A stretch of DNA of 64,000 nucleotides from Atrichornis clamosus (GCA_013400975.1 WBMZ01000161.1:1-64000); one strand, 5' to 3'; positions 1 to 13,700 are shown, counted from the first letter of the stretch. The notes: generated by a model not told the origin, from the letters alone. Made by a program: numbers and translations.

Positions 1-36
1 AGCGCGGCCCCGAGCGCGGCCCCGGGCGCGGCCCCG
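1..36. repeat. Three tandem copies of a GC-rich 12-bp unit
   Basis: The unit AGCGCGGCCCCG occurs at 1-12 and 13-24, and with one mismatch (first base G) at 25-36. It lies inside the CpG island and may continue to the left of the window. Confidence 0.85.
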
Positions 37-475
37 GCGCAGCGGAGCTCTCCAAGGTGCCGGGCCGGCGGTGGTTGCGCGGCACCGCGCTCCTAAGGGC
101 TGCGCCTCCGCCGAGAAAGTCGACCTTGTCTGCTCGCCTCCTGCGCTCTCATTGGAATGACCTCACCGAGATTTTTTTTTTCCTTTCTTGTTTCTCTCCC
201 CCTTCTCCTCCTGGACGGAGGGGCGGAGGGTAGAAGAGTGTGGCGAGCCCACGCCGGCTATACTTATGTATGAATCTAGACCCAATGCACGGGCAAGGCG
301 TACGGCAGCCCCGCCCCAGGGCCACCAGGCACGGCATCTTCCCCGGTCCTCCCCCGGCACGCCACTCGCACACCTCCGCCGTCCCGCACCGGCCGGGATG
401 GCGGCGGGACCTGGGAGCCCATGCCAGCCGCAGGCGGCTGCCTGAAAGGTGACCCCTCTGGGTGGGATGCGCAGG
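1..475. promoter_or_regulatory. CpG island, probable promoter and first exon of a gene cut by the left edge
   Basis: The first ~475 bases are strongly GC- and CpG-rich, and the composition changes abruptly to AT-rich at about 480. Within the island are an inverted CCAAT box (ATTGG, 151-155), a TGACCTCA element (158-165, CRE-like or nuclear-receptor half-site) and a GC box (GGGCGG, 221-226). A short ORF with a good start context (G at -3 and +4) runs from 398 to 445 and encodes only 15 residues (MAAGPGSPCQPQAAA). Splice-donor matches follow at 449 (AAAG|GTGACC) and 490 (CCAG|GTACTG). In vertebrates such islands usually mark transcription starts, so a plus-strand non-coding first exon is my preferred reading. 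A minus-strand or divergent start is also possible. The gene cannot be identified. Confidence 0.6.
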
Positions 476-2104
476 CCTCCCTCCTCCAGGTACTGCCGTT
501 AAAATTCAGGAGGAACCCCATCTTCTGCATGTATTAGTAAAAGGGCTGGAGTGTGTCGTGTCTCACCACTGCAAAACTCTGGTCTTCTCCAAAACCCTAT
601 TGCCAAAATAGGCGATTGCTGTAGCCATTCCTGTCACTGACAATGGCCAGAACTGTGTCAGTCCCAAAGAAAATGAGCCACAAAGAAAATAGAACAAGAG
701 ATCCAGGGCTGCTTCTTGAGCCATGCTGAGTTGCTTGGTACCAATCCTTGTTACTATGCCTCAGATACAAAGAATGCTTTGCCACTCTGACTACAGTTTT
801 ACAATCCAGATGTGTTGCATAACAGCCACTCAATCTAGCACCTTGGCTTTCCTAAATATGCATCATCAACATTTGGAAATTTACCTTAATAAGACGGCAA
901 AAGAGCTACAGAGATTATTATATTGCCCAAATATAGATCAGGATTCAAAAACTTTGGCATCCTGACTCATTTAACCAATTTTCTCTATATAGTGCTACTT
1001 TTTTTATTCTAAGAAAAACTTATATGGAATTTTTCCTTTCATCAAAATGTCTACAGTTCTTGAACTGTATGTAAATCCTGCACTCAGGCATCAGGATCCA
1101 GAATGGCAGACTAGACTTGTCCATTATTTCACAGTGCAATTTGGAAGCAAGAGCATAAGATTGTCAAGGTCCTGATTGAATTTATTTCTTTGGACTTCAC
1201 AACCTATCTTGCGTTTTGACAATTGGTGTTATACACACTTGAGAAGACTAGATCCACCATTGCAAGCCAGAGTTTAGTTGTCATTGTAGAAATCTTCCAT
1301 ACTTAATCGCGGTGAGTGTCGTTAGACTGGCATCAAAGTCTGTCACCTTACAGTGTTTATGTTTTTTAGGTATCTGAGAGTAAGAGTAAGAGGTTCTAAG
1401 ATAGGATCTTAATGCTTCCTAGTTTAAAACTTCATCTGTTTCATATTTTCTCACACTTTTCCCACTTTACAGTAGCAGAACCGTTGACTACATCTAAAGG
1501 AAAGCAGTGTTACAGTTAAAGCTGAATTGTCCCCTTTTCATCTCTTATATTTTAAATGGTACCTGACATCTCTTATCATTAAAAATCAAGGCACAGCATA
1601 AAAGTTCCTAAGCTACTCTATTTATGTAGGAGGATGGAGAAAGCACAGATTTTCAAGTACCCACATGGGTGTAGGAAGGTGTTTCTGCAATGACAGTATC
1701 CTTATTATGTCAGATTGTTATAAACGTTAAAGTGTGCTAAGGTGCAATGATTTTACTGCTCAGAGTATATTTTACCGGGTCTATAAAAACCAGTGGTGAT
1801 AAGAGGGGAATTGCATAATGACAGATATAATTAATATATTTAATGCTTGCAGCCAGATAGAGCGCCTGTCACATCAGAATGGAGCTCATGTGACAGAAAT
1901 AAGATTTCCATAAACAGCTTGTTTTATGTAACATTTCCACTTCAGTCATAATAAGCTGTCAGAAAGATGGGGGGAAAGAGACCTTGTGAAAAGTGTGCCC
2001 TAGATGGAGATCACTTCATGCAACAGTTATTAAAACAGAGATATAAAACTGAAGTCCAACAGCAGGAGAGAAATTGCTCTGGGTGCCTGCTTTCTAACCT
2101 GCAG

Positions 2105-2170
2105 GTTACAGAGAGGTGAAGAGCTATGCAAGACCTCAGCCAGAGTTAATGACTTCTCAGGAGGAGCTAC
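2105..2170 (+). other. Exon-like segment (66 bp), unrecognised
   Basis: A pyrimidine-containing tract ending in CTAACCTGCAG precedes this segment, and a strong donor (CTAC|GTGAGT) follows it. One reading frame is open across it and gives a plausible peptide, beginning YREVKSYARPQPELM. A second frame is also open, which weakens the case. I do not recognise the peptide. Short segments with acceptable splice signals on both sides are common by chance, so this is only a candidate exon of a plus-strand transcript. Confidence 0.2.
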
Positions 2171-3691
2171 GTGAGTTATCTCTGTTTTGTACCCTTTCAA
2201 GTGAAGACAGGAAGGAAATGGACTATTTTAATCACTATCTTTTTAAAATGGAAAGATACAGTCTTTGTCCATGTAATCACTTGAGTTTATTTGTACTATG
2301 GTGCTGCATCATTATTATGTGCTGATCTAGGCAATTAACTGTACACATGGGACTATTCATGCATACATTTCAGCACATGCTTATGTCTTTGCAACATTAA
2401 GTTATTTAACTGCTTGCTGTATCAACTGGCTGGTTTTGAAATGTTTCCTGTATTTGTGCTTCCCATAACAAAAAGATTATGATGAAATACAGAGGAAAAA
2501 AAGGAAAAAATCATTCAATGTGCAGGCAAGTTTTCATCATAACTGCAGAAAGTTAAATACTGAAATCCTATCTCCAAAGTAATATTAATTAGAGACATGA
2601 GGGCTTTGGATCTTTTAATTTAAACTCTTGGGTTCATGAACAAGAGACATCAATCTTATTCTTCTTGACTTCTTTGAAGGAAAACTTTTTTTCTCTCTTT
2701 TTTGTCATTGGAGATTTAAAAAATGGTTCATGACAAAAAGAATTCTAGTCACACAGCAGGATGAAGGGTAATTGGATGACATAGTACTGGCAATGAAGAA
2801 GTAGAGATCAGAGCACAAAGATTCATTTTTACTAAGTCCTTTCTGTACGTCTCTGATGACCAAGAGACCCTAGGAAGGTTATAGCCTCTCCATTGGAAAT
2901 GGCCAGTTTTATGTAACACTTTGGAGCATGTATTCATAGCTGAATACACTCTGTTAAAGACGTTCAGTTTATTGATTTCCTAATTCCAGGGGTCTCTAAA
3001 ACAGTACTGTAAAGATATTTATTAAGAATAAGAACTGGGCCTATAGCATTAAATCAGAACTCAGGTCATTGAATCCAATTCGGCCTAGGAAATTGTGAAT
3101 GATATTAAAACTGTACACCATCCTGTGGCTGCTTAGAGGATGAGAAAAGAATTGGTACAGTCCAAGAGGGTTGATACTCCCTAAATGTTAGTGTAACTAG
3201 TATGCACGTATAAGGTAGCAGTTTTGAACAAATATAAATTTGAGTGCTCTTGGAAGCTGGATTACTCTTTTACCTTATGGGCTTATTTTCTAGTCAGTAC
3301 CAAGGCAGTACTAAGTATGAGTTATTCTATCTTGGAATATATGACATAGACTAAATGATTTCTACCAGGACATTCTTTGGGAAATGGAAAAATTCAGCCT
3401 CAAGGGCAGCTTTCAACTCTGCTTTTTTCACAAACACCTATGCTTTCAATTTACTTTGCAGATTTCATTTCCTTACAGTTTTGTCACTTGGATCCCTTCA
3501 ATTAAGTTTGACAGAAGCAAAATCAAGGACAACCAGTACTCTAACAATCAGCTTCTAAGTGTTTGGGGTGACAAAGTGCCTTGGGTTCTACAAAGAGATG
3601 TCTATTGATTTCATTCTAAAATCAGTTGCATCAATTACATCTTATCTACAGAAATGTGTGCAGAACAGCCTTTAGAGTATTCCGTCTTTGG

Positions 3692-3706
3692 GTGTGTGTG
3701 TGTGTG
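3692..3706. repeat. (GT)7 microsatellite
   Basis: A short uninterrupted GT run. Confidence 0.85.
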
Positions 3707-4631
3707 CAAAATCAACTCAGTACATTTCACTCCTTAGTTTGTTCATGCTCTAAATTAGTATTCACTGATGTTCCAAAATGGGAGCAAACCCCATCTGAAT
3801 CTCTTATGGGATAAGATAAGGGACTGTCATTGATTTTGTCTGTTCAGAGTTCAATACTCAGGCAAACTTTCTGCTGAATGAGAAGTTCAGCCCCAGCAAA
3901 GTTAGGATCTGTGTCACTGAAGCGACTGTTAAGCTTGTTAGGTCACAACAGTTTTTCTTCAATCAAGTCACTAAGGTATTGGCTTGTAAAACACACAAAA
4001 AAATCTGATTACATAATCTAAAAGTGCTTGGCACCTATTCTCATTCTCACTCTTGAACAGTTACAGAAGTTACTCCACAGCTCTATAGTACATCTCATAG
4101 CTCCACTCCTGAAACTGTGAAGCTATGGAGAGATGTTAGAGAGGATCAGCATGATGAGTTATAGAGGATCAGCATATAGCAGCTCTGCAAAGAAAATAAG
4201 CCATTGCCATGGACTGCCTTCTTGTACTCTACTCAATAAGTATTAAATCTACCAAGACAGCGAGCATTTTGTTCAGACCATTTCTGAAACCTGCCTGCAA
4301 CCATGAAGCTATTGCACTTTTCAGTAATGCACTGCCATACTAACTGTGAGGATACAAAAGTTACCAGATACAGTTCCTATCTGTGCTGTGAGGATATCAC
4401 TGATATCTTCTGAATACATTTCATTTTCATCTTGCCACTGCAATAAACTGGGTAGTTTTCAAAAGACATTCATGTTGTCATTGCTTGCAAGAAATCTCTA
4501 CCAATTTACTCTGCTGTTTGGGAATACTGATCCCAAATGAAAAGGGAACATAAATCTTTATTCCAAATAATTTATTTGATGCAGTGATCAGGAAAAAGGC
4601 TGACCTAGTTACCTTTTTATTTTTGTTTTAT

Positions 4632-4762
4632 TGTCTCAGTTAGAATGTGGTGCTAATCACACCAAGGTTGTGGATTTGATCCCTCTACGGACCATTCACT
4701 TGAGAGTTGGACTTGATCCTTGTGGGTCCCTTCCAACTCAGACAGTTCTGCGATTCAGTGAT
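4632..4762 (+). mobile_element. tRNA-Ile-derived SINE with a CR1-type tail (TguSINE1-like)
   Basis: The first ~65 bases align with an isoleucine tRNA gene: the D-arm side (CTCAGTTAGAATGTGGTGC), the anticodon-loop sequence TGCTAAT containing AAT, and a T-arm/B-box region GGATTTGATCCCT followed by CTACGGACCA. The last ~60 bases are a CR1 LINE 3' end (TTGGACTTGATCCTTGTGGG, then CTTCCAACTCAG), ending in short octamer-like repeats. This tRNA head plus LINE tail is the design of TguSINE1, a songbird SINE mobilised in trans by CR1. The acceptor stem and part of the D-arm are missing or mutated, so it is not a working tRNA gene. Family assignment is from memory of the architecture. Confidence 0.8.
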
Positions 4763-7700
4763 TAACCTTGGATGTTCAAAACAAAGCAAAAGTGAGACAA
4801 CATCATTACTGTCTTGCCGTATAAACAGAATGCGTCAACAGTCTCTTCAGGATAGTAAATTAACATGTGCTTTGAATTGCATGACTTACATAACCTGTCT
4901 GACATTCTGCCATCTTTCACTCTCTGGCCTTTACTTTGTGGGGTAAGTTTCATATTCCACAGAAGTCCATTAAATCAAGACTCAATTAAACTCTTCTGAT
5001 CTGAATGCAGTCAAAATATTTTCTTACCATGGAGACTGTAATAAAGCATTCTCAAACCTAAAATGCTGTGAAACAAGTGTCTATCACCTCAGTATATTTT
5101 AGACCTGTCATTGTATTTTAGAATCCTGCAGCACATTCAAGTAGTACAGGTTAGAAAGTGTCTTAGTAATATCAGCCCTAGTACAGTACAGCACTCAAGT
5201 GAGTTCAGAATTCGCCTTGTGAATGAGGGTGAATCTAACACATGTACAGCTAAACATGCACTGAAGGGCTTTGCTGAATCAGAGTCATTACGTCTTCCAT
5301 CATGTAGATTCCCAAAACTTACATTTGCCTAAATGGGAGCACAGCCTGAACGAGGGCTAGAACAGACCTGCGCATGTTAAGTGGCCTGACAGACCACATA
5401 ACTCATGCATGATAGGAATTTGTACTGCTACAGTAACCAGGAATAGTGCCAACCCAGAAACCAGCACTCGAGAATCTCAGGACCAGTATCTGCTCCCATT
5501 TTTGGCATCCAACACTGTAGAAAAAGGCAGAGTCTGAGCTCCAGCTGTTGTCTGCTCATACTCTTTGGATGAGTCATGAAAGAGATAACAGCTGGGATGA
5601 ACCTTGTTAAGAGCCCTAATCTGAAGCCTCTTGGGGTAGTTTTGCAGTTGAATAAGGAGTGTGGTTTTTCTCTTCACCAGCGCTTTTAATTAGATCAGAA
5701 TTTATCTCCCACTGAGTAATTTTTTTCCAGTGATGAGATACATTGTGTTGAACAAGGTCCTTGAGCATGGGACATCTGAGCTGTTACTTGAGAAGATTTG
5801 GAAGGAGGTTTTCTTTTGTGGCATTGTCCTTTGCAAAACAATTGTTAAATTTTTATGTCCAAGGTAGACTACAGAAAAAAAATCGTTAACAGTCTAAAAT
5901 AAAAATGAAAATATTTAGGGACTAAAGTTAAATTGTTCTCATTCTTTCAATGTTTGGCAAAATTAGGAATTGATGGTTAACAAAAAGATTTTCCTTGAAC
6001 TGTATGTGCCTCCATTATCTCCTTTTCTCTGCCAAACTGTAATAATATTTTTTATTACAAACACACTCGATGAAGAAAGTGAAGAAAAAGTCCCAAATAG
6101 TAAGCTCAGAGGGCACAGAGTTGAAAGAGTGATCTGTCAACATGCCTGGAAATCACAGTTTTTCTTGGACTATTCCCAGCAAATTGTTAGTTTCTGTAAC
6201 ACATGATTTTATGGAAGATCTGTAGTCTGACCCAATTCCTTGTGTAGTTGATAGGAATCTTACAACTGAATGAAATGTGAGTTGCATTGAGTATCACTGT
6301 ATAATGTCCATTCATTGGTCAACATTTACAAACAATTTTTACAGCTGAAAAAGCACAGGATATATTGCTAGACTAATGTCCTGCTACATCCATCTATAAA
6401 GCTCTGATTATTTTTGGTCAACAATATCTGTATATTGCTGACAGTTTAGCAGCAGCAGACCTGCTGTCTGGGAAAGTTGTCCAGTCACATCACTGTCAGG
6501 GAATTAGGGGTTTATGCAGAAATGGCCAGCATTAACAGTGGGAGGAAGCCAAAGATACCCTGGCTCTTTCTTTGACTTTATAAAATCACATCTGGGCTTT
6601 ATAAGAATATATGCTGCAGATATAATATTATAAATTAAAATTCTGGCCTTACAGCTCTGAAAAGCAAGTATATCTGGGAACAACCATCCCTAGAGACACA
6701 TCTCTGGGCTGCTGGTTGCCCTCGGTGCATTTGGTTCCCACGTGTTTTGGTCAGACCACTTCACACGTATCCGACAAAGAAACCAGGTCCCATAGTCAAA
6801 ATCTCCACTCACCTGAGTACTGACTTGCTTCGTGCCAGGAGAGCTCTGCTTACTCAGGTAATCACTCTGCACGTGGTGGGACAAGATAGAGTGCTTTGGT
6901 TTGCATCTGAGCCTTAATGATCTGTGCTGTCATACTGTACTGCTATCAGCTCTCTGACTCTTTCTAATTAAATGTTAAGTACAGCAGCATGTCCACGAAG
7001 CTATATTCCTTAGCTAAACCGTACAATGATTAATTTAGAAGTGTTTTATCCTGGGTGAGCAAGAAAAGAATGTATCTCAGCAGAAAATGGCTGAGGAACA
7101 TGTTAATTGCAATTGTTTCAAGATAAAGTACTGAGGGCACAGGAAGGATTACAAATAATGATATTAAAATTGCATCCATCTGGCAGCAATTACTGTAGTT
7201 GAGCAATCAAAAAAAATCTCATACCTTCCCAGCTTCCAGAACAATGAGTTCTAGCTAATAGTAAGGACTGATTTTGTACTAAATTCTAATGGTCATATTG
7301 CAAACTTATTTTCACTTCTGCTTAGTGCTTTATATCTGGAAAAGGTGAGCACGGAGCTGTTTTAGTTTCTCATTCAAAGTTCATTCCCCAGTATGTGTTT
7401 TTCAACATTGTATATTATATATGATAATTACACCACACTACTTTAAAAACTGCTTATTACTGCATAATAATTTTTGAGAGTTGGTTCACATGTGTGTAGA
7501 GAAAATCAAAACACCTTATAGTAAGAAAATGGAAACCTAAGAAATGTGTATTTAAAAGATCTTCACAGATTGTCTCATGCCTCTAATGGAAGGTAGCTAT
7601 TTTCATGGGAATAACATTTCCTTTCAGAGCTGGGACTGTGCTATTCTGAGAAAGAGAGTCCACTAGACCTTCAGTAGGGGAGGAATAGGTCTTAGGTCAT

Positions 7701-10700
7701 CTCAGCCATCTCTAGAAGCCTTCATTCCCGTTTGCTTTTTACATTTCCTGTTTTACTATTCCATTGGGACTGAACAGACTGTCTGTCGTGAAAGCGTGAT
7801 TTCCCTCAGCGTTGTTCCAAACTTTCTCATTTTAAACCATACTCACAGAAGTCACTGATCAGGCTTTACATATTTTGACTGCTTTAACTACCATAAAAAA
7901 ATAAATGCAAACTATTTTTATGACCTGCCAACCATTTGATGATGTTTCACTTTTAGAACCTTCAGTATGAGACTTTTCTCCCAAGAGTATGAGGAACAAT
8001 TTTTAAAACATATGAACTGTATATTTTTCTCAAAAATTAACTCTTTATCTAAATAAAATACCCCCAAAACAATATTTTCCTTCTGAAAACTAAATGCTAA
8101 ATGTACATATAATTAATAAAAATGCCTTGAAGTTATTTTTAAAATTAAATTTAAAAAACAACGTAAATTTTATCATGTCGTCAAGATGCCTATATGAAAA
8201 ATGGTGACAGTTCAGAAATACATGCTCTTATGAAAAAGATATTTTGAAGAAAGAGAGGCCACTTTAATTATAGTAAACAGATAACATGTTTTCCCTCTCT
8301 CCGTGGTACCTCATCTACCTCCAATAGCACTCTAGAAATAACAGCATAGATTTCTGCTTACTACATGACATTTGGGAATTGGAAGGAAAAGATAAAATAT
8401 CATTGAAATAAGCATATTTTAATAGGTTCCTAGCTATGGTGGTCAAATGCAACTCATAGGCCAAACCAATAAATTTCTGTCATTTATAGACTTAAACAGG
8501 TTGAAAATTAATCATTGAGTGTATTAATCTGTTTTAAATATGGTGGAGCTGAACCAATGCATTATCACCCAAAAATCAACCCTGCAGGAATAGATGTGAA
8601 TAAAAGCCTCCTCACCCATATTTAACACCAGAGTAATTAAGATTTCTAAATTTACCAACTCCTACAACATCACATACAACCTTTTATTTCTCAGCTATTT
8701 CTCAGAGCTGTAGTACCTCAGGGAAAATCATCATCCCTGCAAGATTGTCCTGTCAGTCACAATTCATTTATGGTTCCTCTCACTGTGATACAGATTACAA
8801 ACCAAGATAGGGAACTTGAAGAATATAGGAAAAAATCATGTTGTTTACAGAAGACTGTCCTTTTATATTATATCTCTTTTATCAGTGCTTCAAATTATTT
8901 AATGTTCCTCATTCTTGCTACTGACTTAGAAGGAAAATTTTCACTTTCAGGGAAGAATATGATTGCCCTGCTTAAACATTCAAATAATTTAAGTATGTTA
9001 ACTAAATAATATTACTGGTATAGGATCTAAACAAACACTTTACTGAAATCTTTCTAGCATGCAAACTCAGGTAAATTATTTCTATGTGGCCCTATATATA
9101 TAATATTCATAAAGAAAAAAACCAACCAAACCAGAAAACATTCACCAGATTAAAATCTACAAGGTTAGTAAAATACCAAGCCAAATTCATAGTCACGTTT
9201 AAAGTTAAATAAGAAAAAATCCTCATCCAGATATACCTTGTATTCCCTTATACCACTATAAGTCAGGAACATGCAGCTGAAACTAGTGGACCATCAGCAG
9301 ATGTAAAAGTTAGAGGCAGTGCTTCTGTGACAAGGTAAGTAATTTGTACACCACATACTCATGTATATAACACCTACATTTCCAGAGCAGCACAAAGAGA
9401 TTTAAGTATATATAAGAATCAGAATATTTGCTTCCCATTAAGTTTGGAGTCTATTAAATACGAATCTGTTGTTCTCTGAATATAACATCTCCCATTTGTA
9501 AGACAGAAATAATCCTTGTGCTTTTCTTTTTGTCTGATTTGATTTAGAGCATGCCCTTCTCAGAGGCTGGTTCTTGTTACTTGTCAGCACTGTGCCTCAC
9601 TCAGCGCCGTTTGCTCTTATAGAAGAAAGCAGTAAGTGTTGTCACTCCAGGTCTGAATCAGTAGGATTCTGCTGTCATGCCAGCTCAAGGCACAATATTC
9701 TGTGGTTTTGGACAGACATAGTGAGGCTTCAGCCCACAGCCTGTCAGTAGGAGAGCATCCTTATTAAAAAGAAGGTCCCCAACTGTTTAAGCTTTAAGGT
9801 TTGCTTTTGAGATGTTTCATGATAACCACCCGGGCTCTTGAGGACAGGCCATGTCCCTGACTTCCACTCTTGATTCAAGAAGATAAAGGTCTTCAATTAA
9901 ATGAAGAACAACTAAACCAGCTTTCCCTTATTTGGAAATAAATGAATCCGTTTTGGTTTAAATTTCTTTGCTCTACATTTTAAAAAGCATGTGAAAAAAA
10001 CATTAATTACATATTTTTTTTAAAGTCTTTCCTGCTAGGCAGAGAAAATGCTGCATAGTCCTGAGAATTTATAATATGTCCGTAGGCATACAGTTTTCTT
10101 AATTTAAATAAACAAAACAAAAAAGGACTGAAGTTATTTCTTGTTATTCAGTTTCCAAAACAAATGACTATGATTCATTGTACTTTAACTCCAGAACAAC
10201 GTTTTTCAAATTAAATTAATTCAAAGTGATCGCAGAAAAATGCCTCAGGATGAGGGAAATACAGCATAATCTATGACACAGGCTATTTTAATAGATGTCA
10301 CTGGCTTCAATCCTTTGTGTTGCAATATAAGCATAAATCACAATTTAAAATTATTTGAGCAGTAATGCAAAAAGAAATAAAGAAGAAGAGAACAAAAAAT
10401 GTCTATAAATAGATAGGATCAAACAATTTTAAGAGAATCATTCTTTTGAGAAAATATAAACTATATGGGAACTATTTTATTTCAATTACATGTTTAATTA
10501 AAACATATTAAATATTTGCTTTATTTCCTATTAATTATTTTGTTTTCCATTTTTTGGTGGATCAATGTGAAATTACTCTCTATATAATAATAACTATTAA
10601 CATGATGTTGAAGTTCTGTGGCAAAAGAAATTATTTAACATGACTTTGTTCCAACGGGACAGAAATCAAGTTAGAAGCATTTCTCCCCCCTCAAAAAAGT

Positions 10701-13700
10701 CAGGTTTCTTACATCCTCCACTAGTTATCACACTGGTTGTGTTCCACAGCTATAGAGATTAAGGTGTAGGTCAACTAACTTGTCTGCCTTGCATACAACT
10801 TGAAAACTAATGTTTTCCACATGTAAAGAAATTGCCTTACTTAAACTCCTAAGTCAGGTGCAAGATATTTCCTGCTGCACTGTTCAATCTGCAAAAGAAA
10901 AAATAGTTCTTCATACTCAGAACACTGTATCTTGTTCCCTACTCATTCCTACTCATCCTCTCTCCTCTTCCATTTCTCACTCCTCCGTTGGTAAAAGTCT
11001 CTCAACAGATTACTGTGGTATTGTAGAAATGCCTATAATTTTGACTATTGCTCTTTCATTTGTGTTCTTTAAAGTCACATTTATATGAAAAAATATTTTA
11101 AATTCTCAGCTTCTTCCTCTGTGTGTCTGCAGGAACTAGTGTAAACTATTAAAGACTTGGTCCTGCTGTCACTGAAATAATTAAAAAACCTCTGCCTATA
11201 TGATCTGGTACTCTGGAATAGCTGCTGTGGTAAACCCAACATGAGGATTGCAGAAATTCAATAACAGCAACATTGTAGAGTATATGAATTTTTTACCAGG
11301 TGGAAGTCCATCCCACTTATTTCATTGGGTGTCTGATCTGGCAATGTAGATGAAGGTAAATATTTGCTTATTATTTCACCACCAGCACCACCATAAGCTT
11401 TTATATTGGTAACACAGAGCTAAAACAGATTTGGAAGAACAGTCCAGTCTTTTATCCGCCTTGTGTATCAGCAGCAAAATTGCCAGCTAAACCCTAATTG
11501 TGGATTCTTTATGACAGGTAATAATAGGAGATGCAGAGAAGAGCACAGCTTGTATTTCATCTACCATGCTGAGCAGAAAGAGCTAACAGCTTAAAAAAAG
11601 GGTTTTGATTTGTAAACAAAGCACATTTTATTTGGGTGTCACCAAGCAAGAATACACAAGGGACTATACTTCAGAGTGAAGCTAACCCTGGGGAAGTTGA
11701 TAGGAATGTTCCCAATGACTTTAGTGAAATCAGGATTTTATCCAATATCGCTTTTCTCAATATCCCACAGCTTTATAGGCTTATTAAAAAAAAAAAAAAA
11801 CCAAGCCAAAATAAAACAAAAAACACAACACCAAACAATACTCATAAAGAACACAGGAAATATTTCTTTGCAGAAATATATCTTTGTTTCTTTGTCAAAC
11901 ACTCTGCTTTGCAGTGTAGACATGCTGCTCCCACCAGTTTTGGCAGGAGCAGGGCATACTCACAATGGAAAGAATTTGGTCCCGAACGTGGTGCCCATTT
12001 ATTGGTTTGGCATACAACAACTGGACCCTTTGGACAGTGGTCTTGTTCCTTCTGCCTATGTGTTGGCTGTAATTTAACATTATATCCACAGCTAACCTAG
12101 CTCTTGATTGATTTCTGAGCAAAGCACAACCTCAAATCATAAACGACACTAATTCTTTTCAATTTGTAAGTTCAGCTAGAAGTTTTGTGTGACCTCAGAT
12201 GGTTTCTAAATCAGCTTTCCTATAATGTGACCTAGGATACTGTGTTTTCATCAGTACAATGTAACTTTCCATATAGCTAGTTTTGTGCAGTAACTGGCTC
12301 AGTAAATCGCTCATTTAAAGTTGTTCCACAGCCAATGACTGAACTTGGAAATACACAGCAGGGTCTTTAAGATGAATCTCAGACACGTTCCCTAGACTAT
12401 GAATCCTTCTCAGGTTAGCAGTTTTAAATATAGTCTGTTTGGGAATGACTTTTGCCCTCACTTCATTGTAGTTGTCAATTATTTAGACAGGCATCTGACG
12501 TTCCTAAGTCTGGTGTCTCTTGTAAAGTCTCATGCCTGGCAGCAGAGAATAGGTCTTTGAGCTTATTCTTTTCTGCTTTGCACCTGCCAAGCTCATGTTC
12601 GTAAAAAGTAAGAAGTGATTCTAAAATGTCACAAAATTGGAATAAAGTCATCTCACCTCAAAAATGTGTCATGGACCAAAAAAGCTATCAGGCAGGGGAG
12701 TTGTGGACCAAATTCTGCTTTCTGAGCCATAGTACTGAAATTCTCATTTTGTATTTATTCTTTTCAATGGCACAGTAAAGGTGTATTCAGTCCTCTAAAT
12801 CTTAAGCTAGGTTTTCCCTCACTGTAATAAATTGTTTATATCAATGTTGTTAATTTTTATTCCATGGTCTTCCTGGGTAATCTTTGTCTAAATGTTTCCA
12901 TTTGGTGGAAAAGTGCTTATTTAAAAAAACTTCAGTTAAGTATGTAGAGAATTTGAATCACATGCATTTATCAACCTGCCACTTCCTTTATAAAAACATT
13001 TTATATTGATTCTGCAAATTACAGGAGTCTTTGCATTTATTTTGAGGATGAAGCTTTAGGTGGAGAATACCTTAAGCTAAAGGTTCACAGAAAATTAATA
13101 AAGTTCCTATATATAGTTTCAGTATCAACTATTTAAAATATGTATTTTGATGGAATTCAGTTTTTAAATTCTAAGTTTTAATAATTATTTGTAAGGCAGA
13201 ATCTTTAAGAAACAAGTTTGCTTCTCATCACTTTTGTGAAACCAATTACTCTAAAGTTAGCTACTCTGAAGGTGATTTTCTAAGGAGTTACTTCTTAGGA
13301 TTTTCTTCATTAACTTGTGGGACAAAAAAACAAAGATGTCTGTCAATGGCACATACTGATCTGAACCCAGACCAAAAGTCTGGACACCATTGCTCCACCT
13401 GATCCTTTGGAGCCCAGGATTAAGCAGCAGCTGGCAGCTAGTCCAACTGCCCATGCACCACTCATTGCACAGTCTGTTCTGCCTTAGCTACACTGACTCA
13501 GTGGATCCTTGAGGTTTGAGTGAATATTTGATTGTGGTCCTAAAGAGTTAACACTGCTAATTATTGCAGCTGCTAATCATTTTTGGTCTCTCAGCCTCTT
13601 GCAAATATGGGTCTTGCTCTCCACTTTTGCACTGCAACTTGTTTTAGCCGAAGTAATGTGCTTTGTGTGTGCAGAGCATTAATGGGCACCTGCTCACATG

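Larger units (their letters stand above)
476..4631. other. AT-rich non-coding stretch
   Basis: I see no gene here. The stretch holds a (GT)7 microsatellite at 3692-3706, an inverted repeat at 1866-1896, one exon-like segment at 2105-2170, and a short duplication near 4139-4175 where a 13-base unit beginning AGAGGATCAGC occurs twice. The rest looks like ordinary intronic or intergenic sequence. All open frames are under 85 codons and unrecognised. Confidence 0.6.

Noticed and set aside
4640..4700. A functional tRNA-Ile gene
   Set aside because: The acceptor stem and part of the D-arm are missing or mutated, and the sequence continues directly into a CR1 tail, so it is a SINE.
11636..12100. 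Overlapping open frames of 154 and 133 codons
   Set aside because: Both read through an A14 run as lysines and overlap each other in different frames. Composition is not coding-like.
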